Positions 41,516 to 50,378 of a DNA stretch of 64,000 bases are shown piece after piece (position 1 is the first letter of the stretch; each line of letters opens with the position of its first letter). The stretch covers positions 1 to 64,000 of the forward strand of contig NZ_JAASAD010000016.1 of NCBI RefSeq assembly GCF_012726175.1, in the 5' to 3' direction. The DNA is from Micromonospora sp. HNM0581. Lineage in GTDB: Bacteria; Actinomycetota; Actinomycetes; Mycobacteriales; Micromonosporaceae. The position numbers and the translations under genes are program-made. Under the pieces are notes generated by a model. The model was not told the origin of the DNA. It searched no databases and was given only the letters and a program-made list of their open reading frames with translations.

Positions 41516-42982
41516 TCAGCCGCCGGTGAGCGTGGGTGAAGCCAACCCGTTCAAGCCCCGCCCGGCCAGACAACGGTAGGTGGGGTCGATCTGCGCGTCA
41601 GCCGGCGGCAACACCTCAAGATTCCATCCAGCGACCTGGCGTAGGCCGCTGACCAGCCGGAACGTCTTCTCGTTGCAGACCTGGCGCACTTGGTGATCCG
41701 CGACGATCTCGTCGTGGCCGGCCCCGACCAACGCGACCGGCAGCTGCCCCTGGGCGTAGCTTTCCCAGGTGTGCCGGGCATCGCAGGGCATGCGGGTGGC
41801 CTCGGCCCGCTGGCCACGTACCTGCACCGGCCCGAAGCACTCCAGCTCCGGCGCGCACTGCGTCCCGGCGGGAAGCACCTCCTGATGAGTGGCGCAGCCC
41901 GGGCGAAGCATCCCGGTTGCCGCCGGACGGGCCGGCATGCTGGGCTGCGGTGACGGTCCGCCACCGGCCGCCCAGGCGCCCACCCCCGCCGAGGCGGCGA
42001 GAGCGACCGCCCCCGCAGCCCCGAGGAACCAACGACGGCGACGACGCCGCTCCGTGGAGCCGCTCTCCACCGGCGGGGCCGCGCGGCCGGCATCGTGGCT
42101 GCCGGTGGCGGCACCGCCGACAGGTGACACCCGGGGGCTCGCCCCGCCGCCGGAGCCGTCGAGCGTGAGATTGGTGAGCAGATCGCGCAGTTCCGCGGCG
42201 GACGGGCGGGCCCCAGGGTCGTTCGCCATGCCGGTACGCAGCACGTCGATCAGGTCCTCGGGGACGCCGGGCAGGCCAGGGATCGGCTGGTTGAACATCT
42301 CCAGCACGGTGACCAGGCTCGGGTTCCGCTCGCTCTGCCAGCGCGGTGGCCGGCCGTGCATCACCGCGTACAGCGTGGCGCAGAGCGCGTACACGTCGAC
42401 GGCCGGCGAGGGCGGGCTGTGACTGAACATCTCTGGCGGCGCGTACGCCGGCGTGAGCACCTCCAGCGCGACGGAGGCGTCCCGCATCTCGGCGACCACG
42501 GCCAGCCCGAAGTCGGCAAGCACGGCCGGGTTGAAGTGCGAGTGGAGGATGTTCGCCGGCTTGACGTCGCGGTGCAGCACTCCGGCGGCGTGCGAGTGGG
42601 CGACCGCATCCGCGATCTTGATACCGAGATCGCGGGCCTCGACGGCGCCGAGCGGTGAGTTACGCATCCGTTCGGCGTACGAACCGTCGCAGAGTTCCAT
42701 GATGAGGTACGGGTGCTGGTCGATGGTGACGCCGACGTCGAAGAGGTCGACCACGTGCGGGTGCGACGACATCCGGCCGGCCGCACGCGCCTCGCGCAGG
42801 AAACGGGCCTGGTCCCGGTCGCTGGCCAGAGTCCGGTTCTCCACTTTGACGGCGACCTCGCGACCCACCGAGATCTGCGTCGCCCGGTACACAGTGGCGT
42901 AACCACCCCGGGCAAACACCTGCAAACCAGTCAGACCAGGCACGATGGGCGTCGGCAGGGCGCCGGGCGGGGTGTCGGTCAC
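41516..42982 (-). CDS. Serine/threonine protein kinase, membrane anchored
   Basis: A 488-residue kinase. The cytoplasmic kinase domain (about 15-275) has FARGGYATVYRA (Gly loop), VAVKVE (Lys), HRDVKPANIL (catalytic Asp) and ADFGLAVV (DFG). One membrane segment follows (WFLGAAGAVALAASAGVGAWA), then an exported domain with five or more cysteines and PCDARHTWESYAQGQ, a pattern like septum-formation domains. Likely senses an envelope signal. The GTG at 42982 matches the kinase N-terminus; an ATG at 43027 would overlap the upstream gene by 14 nt. Confidence 0.88.
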   Translation of the reverse strand: MTDTPPGALPTPIVPGLTGLQVFARGGYATVYRATQISVGREVAVKVENRTLASDRDQARFLREARAAGRMSSHPHVVDLFDVGVTIDQHPYLIMELCDGSYAERMRNSPLGAVEARDLGIKIADAVAHSHAAGVLHRDVKPANILHSHFNPAVLADFGLAVVAEMRDASVALEVLTPAYAPPEMFSHSPPSPAVDVYALCATLYAVMHGRPPRWQSERNPSLVTVLEMFNQPIPGLPGVPEDLIDVLRTGMANDPGARPSAAELRDLLTNLTLDGSGGGASPRVSPVGGAATGSHDAGRAAPPVESGSTERRRRRRWFLGAAGAVALAASAGVGAWAAGGGPSPQPSMPARPAATGMLRPGCATHQEVLPAGTQCAPELECFGPVQVRGQRAEATRMPCDARHTWESYAQGQLPVALVGAGHDEIVADHQVRQVCNEKTFRLVSGLRQVAGWNLEVLPPADAQIDPTYRCLAGRGLNGLASPTLTGG

Positions 42983-43013
42983 AATCTCGAAAATACCGAA
43001 CTCTGCCGGCCGC

Positions 43014-43553
43014 TCACCGAACCGCATCGGTGGCCGGTCCCACAACCGGTGTCCCGGCACCGCTGGGGCCGTCCGACGCCGGCTCGTCGTGGGTCGATCC
43101 GATCCCGCCCGCCGCTGCGGTGGCCCCAGGGACGCCGGCCGCACCTGCGCCCGCAGACCGACGCGCATCCCACCAGAGACCGCCGGCCGTCGCCACCGCA
43201 CCCACACCCTCCCAGAGCGCCACCCCGAAGAACCGCCCCGGTGCGACGTCGGCCAGCACCGCGAGGGTGAAGACCGTGAACGTGACAAGCCGGAACACCA
43301 CTGTGAAGCGGTAGAAGACACGCCACTCGGTGGCCGTGGCGAGCAGGTAGTAGACCCCCATGTTGAACGACGCCATCGAAGAGGCCGTCACGAAGACACC
43401 CGTGTAGTCACCCGGTGCACGGCTGGGCGGAATCTCGAAGCCGAGCATCCGCAGCAGCGCCTCCGGCCAGAGCAGACCGACCGCCCCCATCGCCAGCGCC
43501 AGCACACCGAACACCGCGATCGTCCAACCCGCAACCGAACGCGGCAGCCTCAT
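43014..43553 (-). CDS. Four-TM membrane protein with Ala/Gly/Pro tail
   Basis: A 179-residue protein with four hydrophobic segments (about 8-27, 45-66, 76-96 and 103-124) and a low-complexity exported or cytoplasmic tail. ATG 43553 has GAGGGGGG upstream; an ATG seven codons earlier lacks this. It directly precedes the kinase gene on the same strand and may be co-transcribed. No family is recognised. Confidence 0.65.
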   Translation of the reverse strand: MRLPRSVAGWTIAVFGVLALAMGAVGLLWPEALLRMLGFEIPPSRAPGDYTGVFVTASSMASFNMGVYYLLATATEWRVFYRFTVVFRLVTFTVFTLAVLADVAPGRFFGVALWEGVGAVATAGGLWWDARRSAGAGAAGVPGATAAAGGIGSTHDEPASDGPSGAGTPVVGPATDAVR

Positions 43554-43780
43554 CTTCGCCCCCCTCGACGGCACGACCGACGACAGCGACGGCCGCGTGC
43601 ACCAGACACGCTAGCGGTCAGCCCCTGTCGGCCACATCCCCGGAACCGTCAATTCCGCACCGGGCACCGACCGACCGGACGGCCGGTGGGCCCCACCCGT
43701 CCGGGTCAGATGACGCTGCCGGACCTCGCGTTCGGAACGCAGGCACTCCGACGACACCGCCGCAGCTACGTCGGATGCGG

Positions 43781-46700
43781 TCAGCCGGGGGTACGCAGCC
43801 GGTTCAGCAGCGCCTCCGCGGCAACCCGTTCGCTGCGCTGCTCGGTGGCGTACGCCAACCGGACCACATCCTCGGCACCAGCCTTCGCCTCCGCCGGCCG
43901 TCCGCAGGCGGCCAATGCCTCAGCCAGCACACTGGCCGCGATCACCTGGCTACGGACGTCCTCGGCCGGTGCCCGCACCGCCCGACGGGCCCAGTCCAAC
44001 GCCTGTTCGCGCTGGCCCTGAGCGAGCAGGGCCGAGGAGTAACGCGCCATCGACTGCCGCCGCGAGAAAAGCAGTGCCGGGGTGGTGGCCGCCATCGTGG
44101 CGACCGGGGCGAGCAGGCCGACGGCGGTACCGGAGTCGCCCGCCGCCAACCGGGCGGTGGCCAGCAGCACCCGGGGAGCCACCTGTGCCGGTGCCTGCGG
44201 ATTGTGCGGGTCCACTGTGGTGAGCACCGCCCGCGCGTCCCGCTCGGCGGCGGCCACGTCACCCATCTCCAACGCGACGAAACCGCGTAGGGTGCCGGCC
44301 ATCCCGGTGAGCAGTGGGTGAGCGGTCCGGTTAGCGTAGGCGAGCGCATCGGTGAGCAGGTCCGCAGCGTGCTCCGGCTCACCCAGTCCACGGGCGACCA
44401 CGCCCCGGACGACGAGCGCGAAGCCCTGCCCCCAGTCGTCCGACGCGGCAGCGAAGTCCCGGTACGCCCGCCTGGCCTCCCGGTCGGCGTCGACCAGCTC
44501 ACCCAGCTCGGCGTTGGCGTACGCGTCGACCGCCCGCAAGGTGCCCACCGCCCACGCCTCGCCGACCCGTTCACCGAACGGTAGGAAGATCCTGGCCAGC
44601 CGGCGCGCCTCCCGCAGCCGACCGGCGAGCAGCCGGGCGAAGGCGGTGGTACCGCGCAGCCACGCCCGCCCGTACGGATCCTTCAGCTCGGCGAAGAGCC
44701 GGGCAGCCCGGCCGAGCACCGCGTCCGTACCGGCGAAGTCGCCCCGGGTGGTGGTCACCCAGGCCAGGTTCTGCAACGACCACGCCTGGCCCCGGCGGTC
44801 CTGCACGGCGAGGCTCACCTGGTACGCGGCCGCGAGCCGGCTACTGGCCTGGCTGAGCCGGCCGACCAGAAAGTCGGCCATACCCAGCCGACGCATCGCC
44901 GAGGCACGCAGGGTGGGCAGCTCGGCGTCGTCGGCCACCTGAAGCGCCTCCCGCCAGTAGGACTCGGCCCGTCGTAGGTCACCCATCACCTGCTGGGCCT
45001 GCCCGGCGAGCAGCAGGGCGCTGGCCCGCGTCGCCGGATCTCCCGCATTCGCGGCGATCTTCTCGGCCGACGCGAGCGCATCAGCGGCCCGCCCGACCTG
45101 AAGCAGTGCCCGGGCGTGCGCCACCCGGTCGATCGCGGGGATCCCGTCACGTGCCAGCTCGGTGGCGCGTTCGGCGTACTCGACGGCGAGCGCGGGTTCC
45201 CCCGCGTGCAGCGCCCGGCGGGTGGCCCGGCCGAGCGCCGCCACACCCAGTGGGACGACCGCACGCGCTGACGCGTCCGGTCGTAGCGTGACCGCGTCAG
45301 CCAACGTGGTGGCCCGCTCGACGTGCTCGGCCACGAAGTCGTCCCGGGCCGCCTCCGGGAAACCACCCGGACCGCTCGGGCCGGCGACCTCGGTCTCCGG
45401 AGCCGCCCAGCGCGCGAGCGCGGCATGCCGTTCCGCCAGCTCCGCCTTGCTGATGCCGGAGTAGGAGGCCTCCCGCATCAACGGGGTGGCGAAGGCGTAG
45501 CCGCTGCGGGTGCGGTGCAGCATCCTGCGCTGCAGTAGTTCCTCCACGGCCCGTTCCAGCTCGACGGCGGCGACGGCGGCCGGTCGACCGTCCCGACCGG
45601 TGCGCTGCTCCCGCAGCGCCTGAAGCGCACCGTCCGGCACGGTGTCGCCGACCACCGCGGCGTCCCGCAGTACCGAACGGGCCTCGGCGGGCAGGGCATC
45701 GATCCGGGCGGCGAGCACCGCCGCGAGGTCCCGGGAGAGCAGTCGGCTGCCGAGCGAGCCGGGCGCCAGCCGCCAGCTGTTGCGTGGCCCCACGGTGAGC
45801 GCGCCACGCTCCATCAGCAGGGTGACCAGTTCCGCCAGGTAGAAGGGGTTGCCCTGGGCGGTGGCGAGCAGCCGGTCGGCGTCGGGCTGGGGAAGCCGTC
45901 CCCCGCCGAGATAGCTGGTCAGTAGCCGGGCCGCGTCGGCACCTCGCAGCGGTGGCAGGGGCTGCACCTCGGCGTCGGAGACCCGGGCCAGTGTGCCGGC
46001 GGTACGGACCAGCTCGGGCCGTCCGAGCAGCAGCACCAGCACCGGCCCGGTGAGCCGGGACAGGGTGACCTCCAGCGCGCCCATGGTCTCTGCGGTGGCG
46101 TCGTGCAGATCGTCGACGAGCACCACCAGCGGTGCTTCGTCGGCGAGTGCGCTGAGCAGGTCGGCCACCGCGTTGGGCACCGCATCGGCGTCGGCCGGCG
46201 GCTGGGTGCTGCTCCACTCGCCCTGGTCCGTCGGGCCGCCACTGGGCAGCTCCGCGTACCCGAGCAGAGCGAGCAGTTGATCTGTGGCGACCGGAGCCGG
46301 ATCCGTGCGGGTACGACTGAGTCGTTGCCCGAGCCGGCGCAGCCGCTCCTCCACGGCCGCCCGGGTCACCGCGGTCGCGGTGTCGTTGGGTAACCCCGTC
46401 GCGGCACGTACCAGATCGGCGAGGGGAGCCAACCGGCGACGCTCACCGAACGCCGCGCAGCGCACCGACAGGACCCGGGCGCCGGTGTGCGCTGCGTACC
46501 GACCGGCGCCGACGTCGTAGCCGGCGGCGAGCCGTTCCACCTCGGCGGCGAAACGGGACTTGCCGATGCCCGCCTCGGCGGTCATCAGCAGCACCCGTGG
46601 CTCGGTACGGTCGATCACCTCGGCGAGTCGGCCGGCGACCCGACCGATCTCGGTCTCCCGGCCCACGAACGGTGCCTCGTCGCCCAGCCCTGAGCGGGTG

Positions 46701-47356
46701 CCGGGGGCATCCAACAGGCCGAGCAGCTCGTACGCCTCGACCGGTTCGCGCTTGCCCTTGAGCCGCAACGGGCGCAACGCCCGCCAGCTCGCCACGTGCC
46801 GGGTCGCCGCGGCGGTACGCCCACCCGCGTAGACCGCGCCGACGGCGGCGGCGTCGGCCAGCCGGGCGGCGGTGTTCACCGTGTCGCCGATGACGGTGTA
46901 CTCGATGGCGGCCTGGATGCCGGCGATCACGTCGCCGGTGTTCAGCCCGACCCGCAGTCCCAGTGGCGCACCGCCGCCCCGCTCGTCGTCGAGCACCCGA
47001 CGGACCGCCCGTTGCATGGACAACGCGGCGCGTACCGCCCGCTCGGCGTCGTCCTCGTGAGCCACCGGGGCACCGAAGACCGCCATGATGCCGTCACCGG
47101 TCAGCTTGTCCACGTGCCCGCCGAAGGTCTTGACCGCCCCCGCCAGCGCGGCCAGCACCCGGTCGGTGACCGCACCGACCCGTTCCGGGTCGAGATCCTC
47201 CGACCACGAGGTGAAATCGGACAGGTCACCGAAGAGCACGGTCACCACTCGGCGCTCGGCGGCGGGCAGGGTCGCGGCGGCCGGCAGCGCGGCTCCGCAG
47301 CTGTGGCAGAACCGGGCGCCGGGCACGGCGACGGTTCCGCACACCGGGCAGGTCAC
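43781..47356 (-). CDS. Class III nucleotidyl cyclase - AAA ATPase - TPR signalling protein
   Basis: About 1191 residues. A zinc ribbon (CPVCGTVAVPGARFCHSCG, residues 3-21) opens the protein, followed by a class III cyclase domain with metal-binding Asp in FGDLSDFTSW and LTGDGIMAVFGAP and the later GLNTGDVIAG. Then an AAA/STAND ATPase with Walker A EAGIGKSRF and LVVLVDDLHDA (Walker B), and a C-terminal half of TPR-like helical repeats (from about 700). Proteins of this plan likely make cAMP in response to a sensed partner. GTG 47356 overlaps the MBL gene stop by GTGA. Confidence 0.88.
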   Translation of the reverse strand: MTCPVCGTVAVPGARFCHSCGAALPAAATLPAAERRVVTVLFGDLSDFTSWSEDLDPERVGAVTDRVLAALAGAVKTFGGHVDKLTGDGIMAVFGAPVAHEDDAERAVRAALSMQRAVRRVLDDERGGGAPLGLRVGLNTGDVIAGIQAAIEYTVIGDTVNTAARLADAAAVGAVYAGGRTAAATRHVASWRALRPLRLKGKREPVEAYELLGLLDAPGTRSGLGDEAPFVGRETEIGRVAGRLAEVIDRTEPRVLLMTAEAGIGKSRFAAEVERLAAGYDVGAGRYAAHTGARVLSVRCAAFGERRRLAPLADLVRAATGLPNDTATAVTRAAVEERLRRLGQRLSRTRTDPAPVATDQLLALLGYAELPSGGPTDQGEWSSTQPPADADAVPNAVADLLSALADEAPLVVLVDDLHDATAETMGALEVTLSRLTGPVLVLLLGRPELVRTAGTLARVSDAEVQPLPPLRGADAARLLTSYLGGGRLPQPDADRLLATAQGNPFYLAELVTLLMERGALTVGPRNSWRLAPGSLGSRLLSRDLAAVLAARIDALPAEARSVLRDAAVVGDTVPDGALQALREQRTGRDGRPAAVAAVELERAVEELLQRRMLHRTRSGYAFATPLMREASYSGISKAELAERHAALARWAAPETEVAGPSGPGGFPEAARDDFVAEHVERATTLADAVTLRPDASARAVVPLGVAALGRATRRALHAGEPALAVEYAERATELARDGIPAIDRVAHARALLQVGRAADALASAEKIAANAGDPATRASALLLAGQAQQVMGDLRRAESYWREALQVADDAELPTLRASAMRRLGMADFLVGRLSQASSRLAAAYQVSLAVQDRRGQAWSLQNLAWVTTTRGDFAGTDAVLGRAARLFAELKDPYGRAWLRGTTAFARLLAGRLREARRLARIFLPFGERVGEAWAVGTLRAVDAYANAELGELVDADREARRAYRDFAAASDDWGQGFALVVRGVVARGLGEPEHAADLLTDALAYANRTAHPLLTGMAGTLRGFVALEMGDVAAAERDARAVLTTVDPHNPQAPAQVAPRVLLATARLAAGDSGTAVGLLAPVATMAATTPALLFSRRQSMARYSSALLAQGQREQALDWARRAVRAPAEDVRSQVIAASVLAEALAACGRPAEAKAGAEDVVRLAYATEQRSERVAAEALLNRLRTPG

Positions 47357-48168
47357 GCTGGACCCAACCTCGCGTCGCCGCCGTCGGATTCCCGGCCCAG
47401 GTATTCGAGCTGGGCACGTACCGACCATTCCGCCGCCCACCACAGCGACCGGTCCACGTCGGCGTAGACGATGGCGACGACCTCGGCCGCGGTCCGCGCG
47501 CCAGTGGCCAGTGCCGTCCGGACCTGCTCCAGGCGGGCACGGCGGTGGGCGAGGTAGGAGTCGGCGGCGGCCCCGCAGTCGGCCAGCGCCGGGCCGTGCC
47601 CCGGCAACACCGGCACGCCCCGGTACGCCGAGAGCAACTCCAGACTGTTCAGGTAGTCGCCGAGGTGACCATCCGGATGTGCCACGACTGTGGTCCCCCG
47701 GCCGAGGATCGTGTCACCGGTGAGGACCACCCGCTGACCGTCCCGCTCGACGAGGAAGCAGAGCGAGTCGGCGGTGTGCCCGGGGGTGGCGAGCAGATCG
47801 ATGCTGAGGCCGGGAACGCCCAGGTCACGCCCTGAACCGGCAGGTGGCGTACCGCCGATGGTGTGTGCCGGGTCGGCGGCCACGACGTCCACCCCGCCGA
47901 GCAGTTCGTGCAGGCGCGCCGAGCCTTCGGTGTGGTCCGGGTGGCCATGGGTGATCAGCACCGACCCGATCGGCCCCTGCGCGACGATCGCCGCGAGGTG
48001 TGCCTCGTCAGCCGGCCCCGGGTCGACCACCACGGCCGGCTCGCCGGGCCGCGCCCGCAGCAGCCAGGTGTTGGTGCCGTCCAGCGTCATCGGCCCCGGG
48101 TTCGGTGCCCGCAGCAGGGTGACCCAGTCCGGCAGTTCGCTGGCGAGGGCGGTCACCGCCCCCGTCAC
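47353..48168 (-). CDS. MBL-fold metallo-hydrolase
   Basis: A 271-residue metallo-beta-lactamase-fold enzyme with the metal motif THGHPDHTEG (HxHxDH), NTWLLRA, DTILGRGTTVV and a C-terminal winged-helix-like part. Glyoxalase II/LACTB2-like in style; the substrate is unknown. It matches Rv3677c in position between crp and ridA. GTG 48168 has GGGAGG at 5-6 nt; an ATG four codons upstream would place that ribosome site inside the gene. Its stop overlaps the cyclase start, so the two are coupled. Confidence 0.85.
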   Translation of the reverse strand: MTGAVTALASELPDWVTLLRAPNPGPMTLDGTNTWLLRARPGEPAVVVDPGPADEAHLAAIVAQGPIGSVLITHGHPDHTEGSARLHELLGGVDVVAADPAHTIGGTPPAGSGRDLGVPGLSIDLLATPGHTADSLCFLVERDGQRVVLTGDTILGRGTTVVAHPDGHLGDYLNSLELLSAYRGVPVLPGHGPALADCGAAADSYLAHRRARLEQVRTALATGARTAAEVVAIVYADVDRSLWWAAEWSVRAQLEYLGRESDGGDARLGPA

Positions 48169-48214
48169 ATGCCCTCCCATGGCTGCGATCGTACGACTCC
48201 GCGGACGCACCCCC

Positions 48215-48286
48215 GCGATCTTGCAGTCCCGGTCCCCGATTCGTCCTCGTCAGGGGCCTTCGTCCGGCCGGAAACTGCAAGATCGC
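48215..48286. repeat. Perfect 13-bp inverted repeat, terminator or dispersed element
   Basis: GCGATCTTGCAGT at 48215-48227 pairs with ACTGCAAGATCGC at 48274-48286 across 46 bases. It lies between ridA and the MBL gene, both minus strand. The arms continue with near-complementary CCGG sequences. It could end ridA transcription or be one copy of a dispersed intergenic palindrome. Confidence 0.6.
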
Positions 48287-48291
48287 AGCGG

Positions 48292-48753
48292 TCAGGAGAC
48301 CTCGACGATCACCTCGACCTCGACCGGCGCGTCCAACGGGAGTTCCGCGACGCCGACAGCGGACCGGGCATGCCGTCCCGCCTCGCCGAAGACGGTGCCG
48401 AGCAGGTCCGAGGCACCGTTGATGACCCCGGGTTGCCCGGTGAAGCCGGTCGCGCTGGCGACGAAGCCGGTCAGCTTCACGACCTTGACGACGTTCTCCA
48501 GGCCGACAAGCGAGTCGATCGCGGCGAGGGCGTTGAGTGCGCAGCGCTGGGCCAACTGCTTGGCCTGCTCGGCGGAGACGCCAGCGCCGACCTTACCGGT
48601 GGCCAGGAGCTTGCCCTCGGCCGTCGGCAGTTGCCCGGAGACGTACACGTGCTGCCCGGACTGCACCGCCGGCAGGTAGCTCGCTACCGGGGGCACCACC
48701 TCCGGCAACTCCAGACCGAGTTCCGCGAGCCTGGCGTGGGGTCCGTTGTTCAC
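48292..48753 (-). CDS. ridA: RidA/YjgF-family protein
   Basis: A 153-residue Rid protein: VYVSGQLPT near the N-terminus, QRCALNALAAIDS, VVKLTGFVAS and the C-terminal ELPLDAPVEVEVIVEV. Longer N-terminus than E. coli RidA, as in the actinobacterial Rv3678c group. RidA deaminates reactive enamines, but the catalytic Arg is replaced in some subgroups and I cannot place it here with certainty. It lies 4 nt after the DUF4177 gene. Confidence 0.88.
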   Translation of the reverse strand: MNNGPHARLAELGLELPEVVPPVASYLPAVQSGQHVYVSGQLPTAEGKLLATGKVGAGVSAEQAKQLAQRCALNALAAIDSLVGLENVVKVVKLTGFVASATGFTGQPGVINGASDLLGTVFGEAGRHARSAVGVAELPLDAPVEVEVIVEVS

Positions 48754-48757
48754 GACG

Positions 48758-48913
48758 TCACGCCTTCGGGCGCTTCAGGTAGGCGACCAGTTGCTCCGGG
48801 TTCGGCCCCGGAACGACGGAGACCAGTTCCCAGCCGTCCTCACCCCAGTTGTCGAGGATCTGCTTGGTCGCGTGGACCAGCAACGGAACGGTGGCGTATT
48901 CCCATTTCTGCAT
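48758..48913 (-). CDS. DUF4177 small protein
   Basis: A 51-residue protein (ATG 48913) beginning MQKWEYATVPLL and continuing NWGEDGWELVSVVPGP, the DUF4177 signature, and ending LVAYLKRPKA. The same small gene stands between the RidA and ArsA homologues in M. tuberculosis (Rv3678A). Function unknown. It ends 4 nt before ridA and is surely in the same transcript. Confidence 0.85.
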   Translation of the reverse strand: MQKWEYATVPLLVHATKQILDNWGEDGWELVSVVPGPNPEQLVAYLKRPKA

Positions 48914-48957
48914 CGGTGGAGGGCTCCCTCGGTGGCGTGAACACTTCGGGACACAGC

Positions 48958-49452
48958 CTACGGTCCACCGGCCGGTCGAGGCGCGGGACGCTGCTCAACC
49001 TCGGGCCGGTGTTCGGGTGCGGCCCGCTGCTCGGGCGCTGTCGGCAGTTCACCACAGGGACCGGCGTGCTCGTAGGGCTGGGGGCAGCGCGTGCGGTCCG
49101 GCAGCAGCAGGTCGCAGAAGACCCGGTGCCGGTTGTTCTGGTCGTCGGCGGTCGACACCTCCGTCTCGCCGGCGTCGAGTTCGAGCAGGAAGTTCAGCGA
49201 GGTGGCCAGCCGACCGGCCAACGCCGTGGCGGCAGCCAGATCGGTCACCCGGATGGGTAGGTGGATGACGTACCCGGGGCCGTCCTCCTCCCGCCCACCA
49301 GCCGGCTCGGCACTCGTGACCGGCTCGACGTAACGCCGGTACGGCCGTTCGTTGATCGGCCGCCCGCCGGGGGAGTCTCCGCCCGCCGTCCGGCTGCCCC
49401 GCCGCGGCCCGACGGGGAACTGTGCTCGGGGGGTGTTGTCCGTGTCACGCAT
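48958..49452 (-). CDS. Hypothetical protein with Cys/His cluster
   Basis: A 164-residue soluble protein. The N-terminal half is Pro/Arg-rich; the middle (YVIHLPIRVTDLAAATALA) is a likely alpha-beta unit; then HRVFCDLLLPDRTRCPQPYEH with a further AGPCGEL gives three Cys and two His that could bind a metal. The tail is Pro/Glu-rich and disordered. ATG 49452 has GGAGG 6 nt upstream. No family recognised. Confidence 0.6.
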   Translation of the reverse strand: MRDTDNTPRAQFPVGPRRGSRTAGGDSPGGRPINERPYRRYVEPVTSAEPAGGREEDGPGYVIHLPIRVTDLAAATALAGRLATSLNFLLELDAGETEVSTADDQNNRHRVFCDLLLPDRTRCPQPYEHAGPCGELPTAPEQRAAPEHRPEVEQRPAPRPAGGP

Positions 49453-49776
49453 GCACTGCCTCCGGGCGTCGTACCTGGTCACGGCGCCGCTCACCGGTCC
49501 GGTCCCATCCGCCCGGCCCGGACCGGGGCGTGCCGGAGCGACCGTAGGACCGGTGCACCGATCGCATCAACAGGACGCGCACGCCTGATCGCCTTCGGTC
49601 ACATTTGCGACACCAGAACAGCCGAAAGCTGATGGTCATCGCAGGATCAGACACACCGGGCTGTCCGCGGCGGTACCGCGGACCGCTACCCTTCCCGTCT
49701 GGACGGGCGCCCGGCCCGGCCACCCGATCCCGCGCACACCGCCGGTACGTGGTGCTGCGCCGCACCCGGGGGGACC
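49453..49776. other. Divergent intergenic region
   Basis: About 320 bases between the minus-strand ridA-side operon and the plus-strand gene at 49777. It should carry promoters for both. TACCCT at 49688-49693 is a possible -10 for the plus-strand gene, giving a leader of about 85 nt. No RNA gene or repeat recognised. Confidence 0.45.
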
Positions 49777-50352
49777 ATGACCCAGCCACCCGCAGGCGAC
49801 CCGACCGGCCCCACCGACCTCCCGCCGACTAGGTCCTCGCCATCGGCCTCCGGCGGCACGCCGCCGGAGGAGGCCGGGTACCGGCCGCAGCACTCACCGG
49901 CCCAGTCGCCGCGTCGGCGTGGACCGCTGTTGGCCTCGCTCACGCTGGTCGTGGTGCTGCTGCTCTGCGCCGGAGGCGGAGTGGCCGCTTTCCTCACCCT
50001 GCGCGACACCGAATCAGGTGAGGGCGCACCGGATCCGTCGGTGGCGGTCGACGACTTCCTGACCGCGATCTACCAGGAGCGGGATGCTGTCAGGGCGTCG
50101 GGGCTGGTCTGCACCGCCGCACGCGACCCGGAAAAGATCCGGGCCAAGGTGGCCGAGGTGGAAGAGTACGTCTCGACATACCGGAGCCCCCGGTTCCGCT
50201 GGGACACCCCGACGGTGGACAACGAGACCGGCGACCGGGCGACAGTCACCACCACCGTGACCGTGACCACCGCTGACGAGAAGATCGCCGACCAGGACCT
50301 GCGCTTCACGGTGATCCGCAAGACCGGCTGGTGGGTCTGCGACGTCGCCTGA
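49777..50352 (+). CDS. Membrane-anchored protein with NTF2-like exported domain
   Basis: A 191-residue protein: Pro-rich cytoplasmic N-terminus, basic RRRG, one membrane segment (about 50-72), and an exported domain with two cysteines (LVCTAA and WWVCDVA). Same plan as the protein at 12978-13544. The ATG has GGGGGGA upstream and so is leadered, unlike the next genes. The ArsA-type genes follow 26 nt later, with their own likely start signals. Confidence 0.65.
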   Translation: MTQPPAGDPTGPTDLPPTRSSPSASGGTPPEEAGYRPQHSPAQSPRRRGPLLASLTLVVVLLLCAGGGVAAFLTLRDTESGEGAPDPSVAVDDFLTAIYQERDAVRASGLVCTAARDPEKIRAKVAEVEEYVSTYRSPRFRWDTPTVDNETGDRATVTTTVTVTTADEKIADQDLRFTVIRKTGWWVCDVA

Positions 50353-50366
50353 GCACTCCGGATGGA

Positions 50367-50372
50367 TAGGCT
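50367..50372 (+). promoter_or_regulatory. -10-like TAGGCT for a leaderless start at 50379
   Basis: TAGGCT ends 6 nt before the GTG at 50379, with no ribosome-binding sequence. Confidence 0.4.
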
Positions 50373-50378
50373 CGACGG

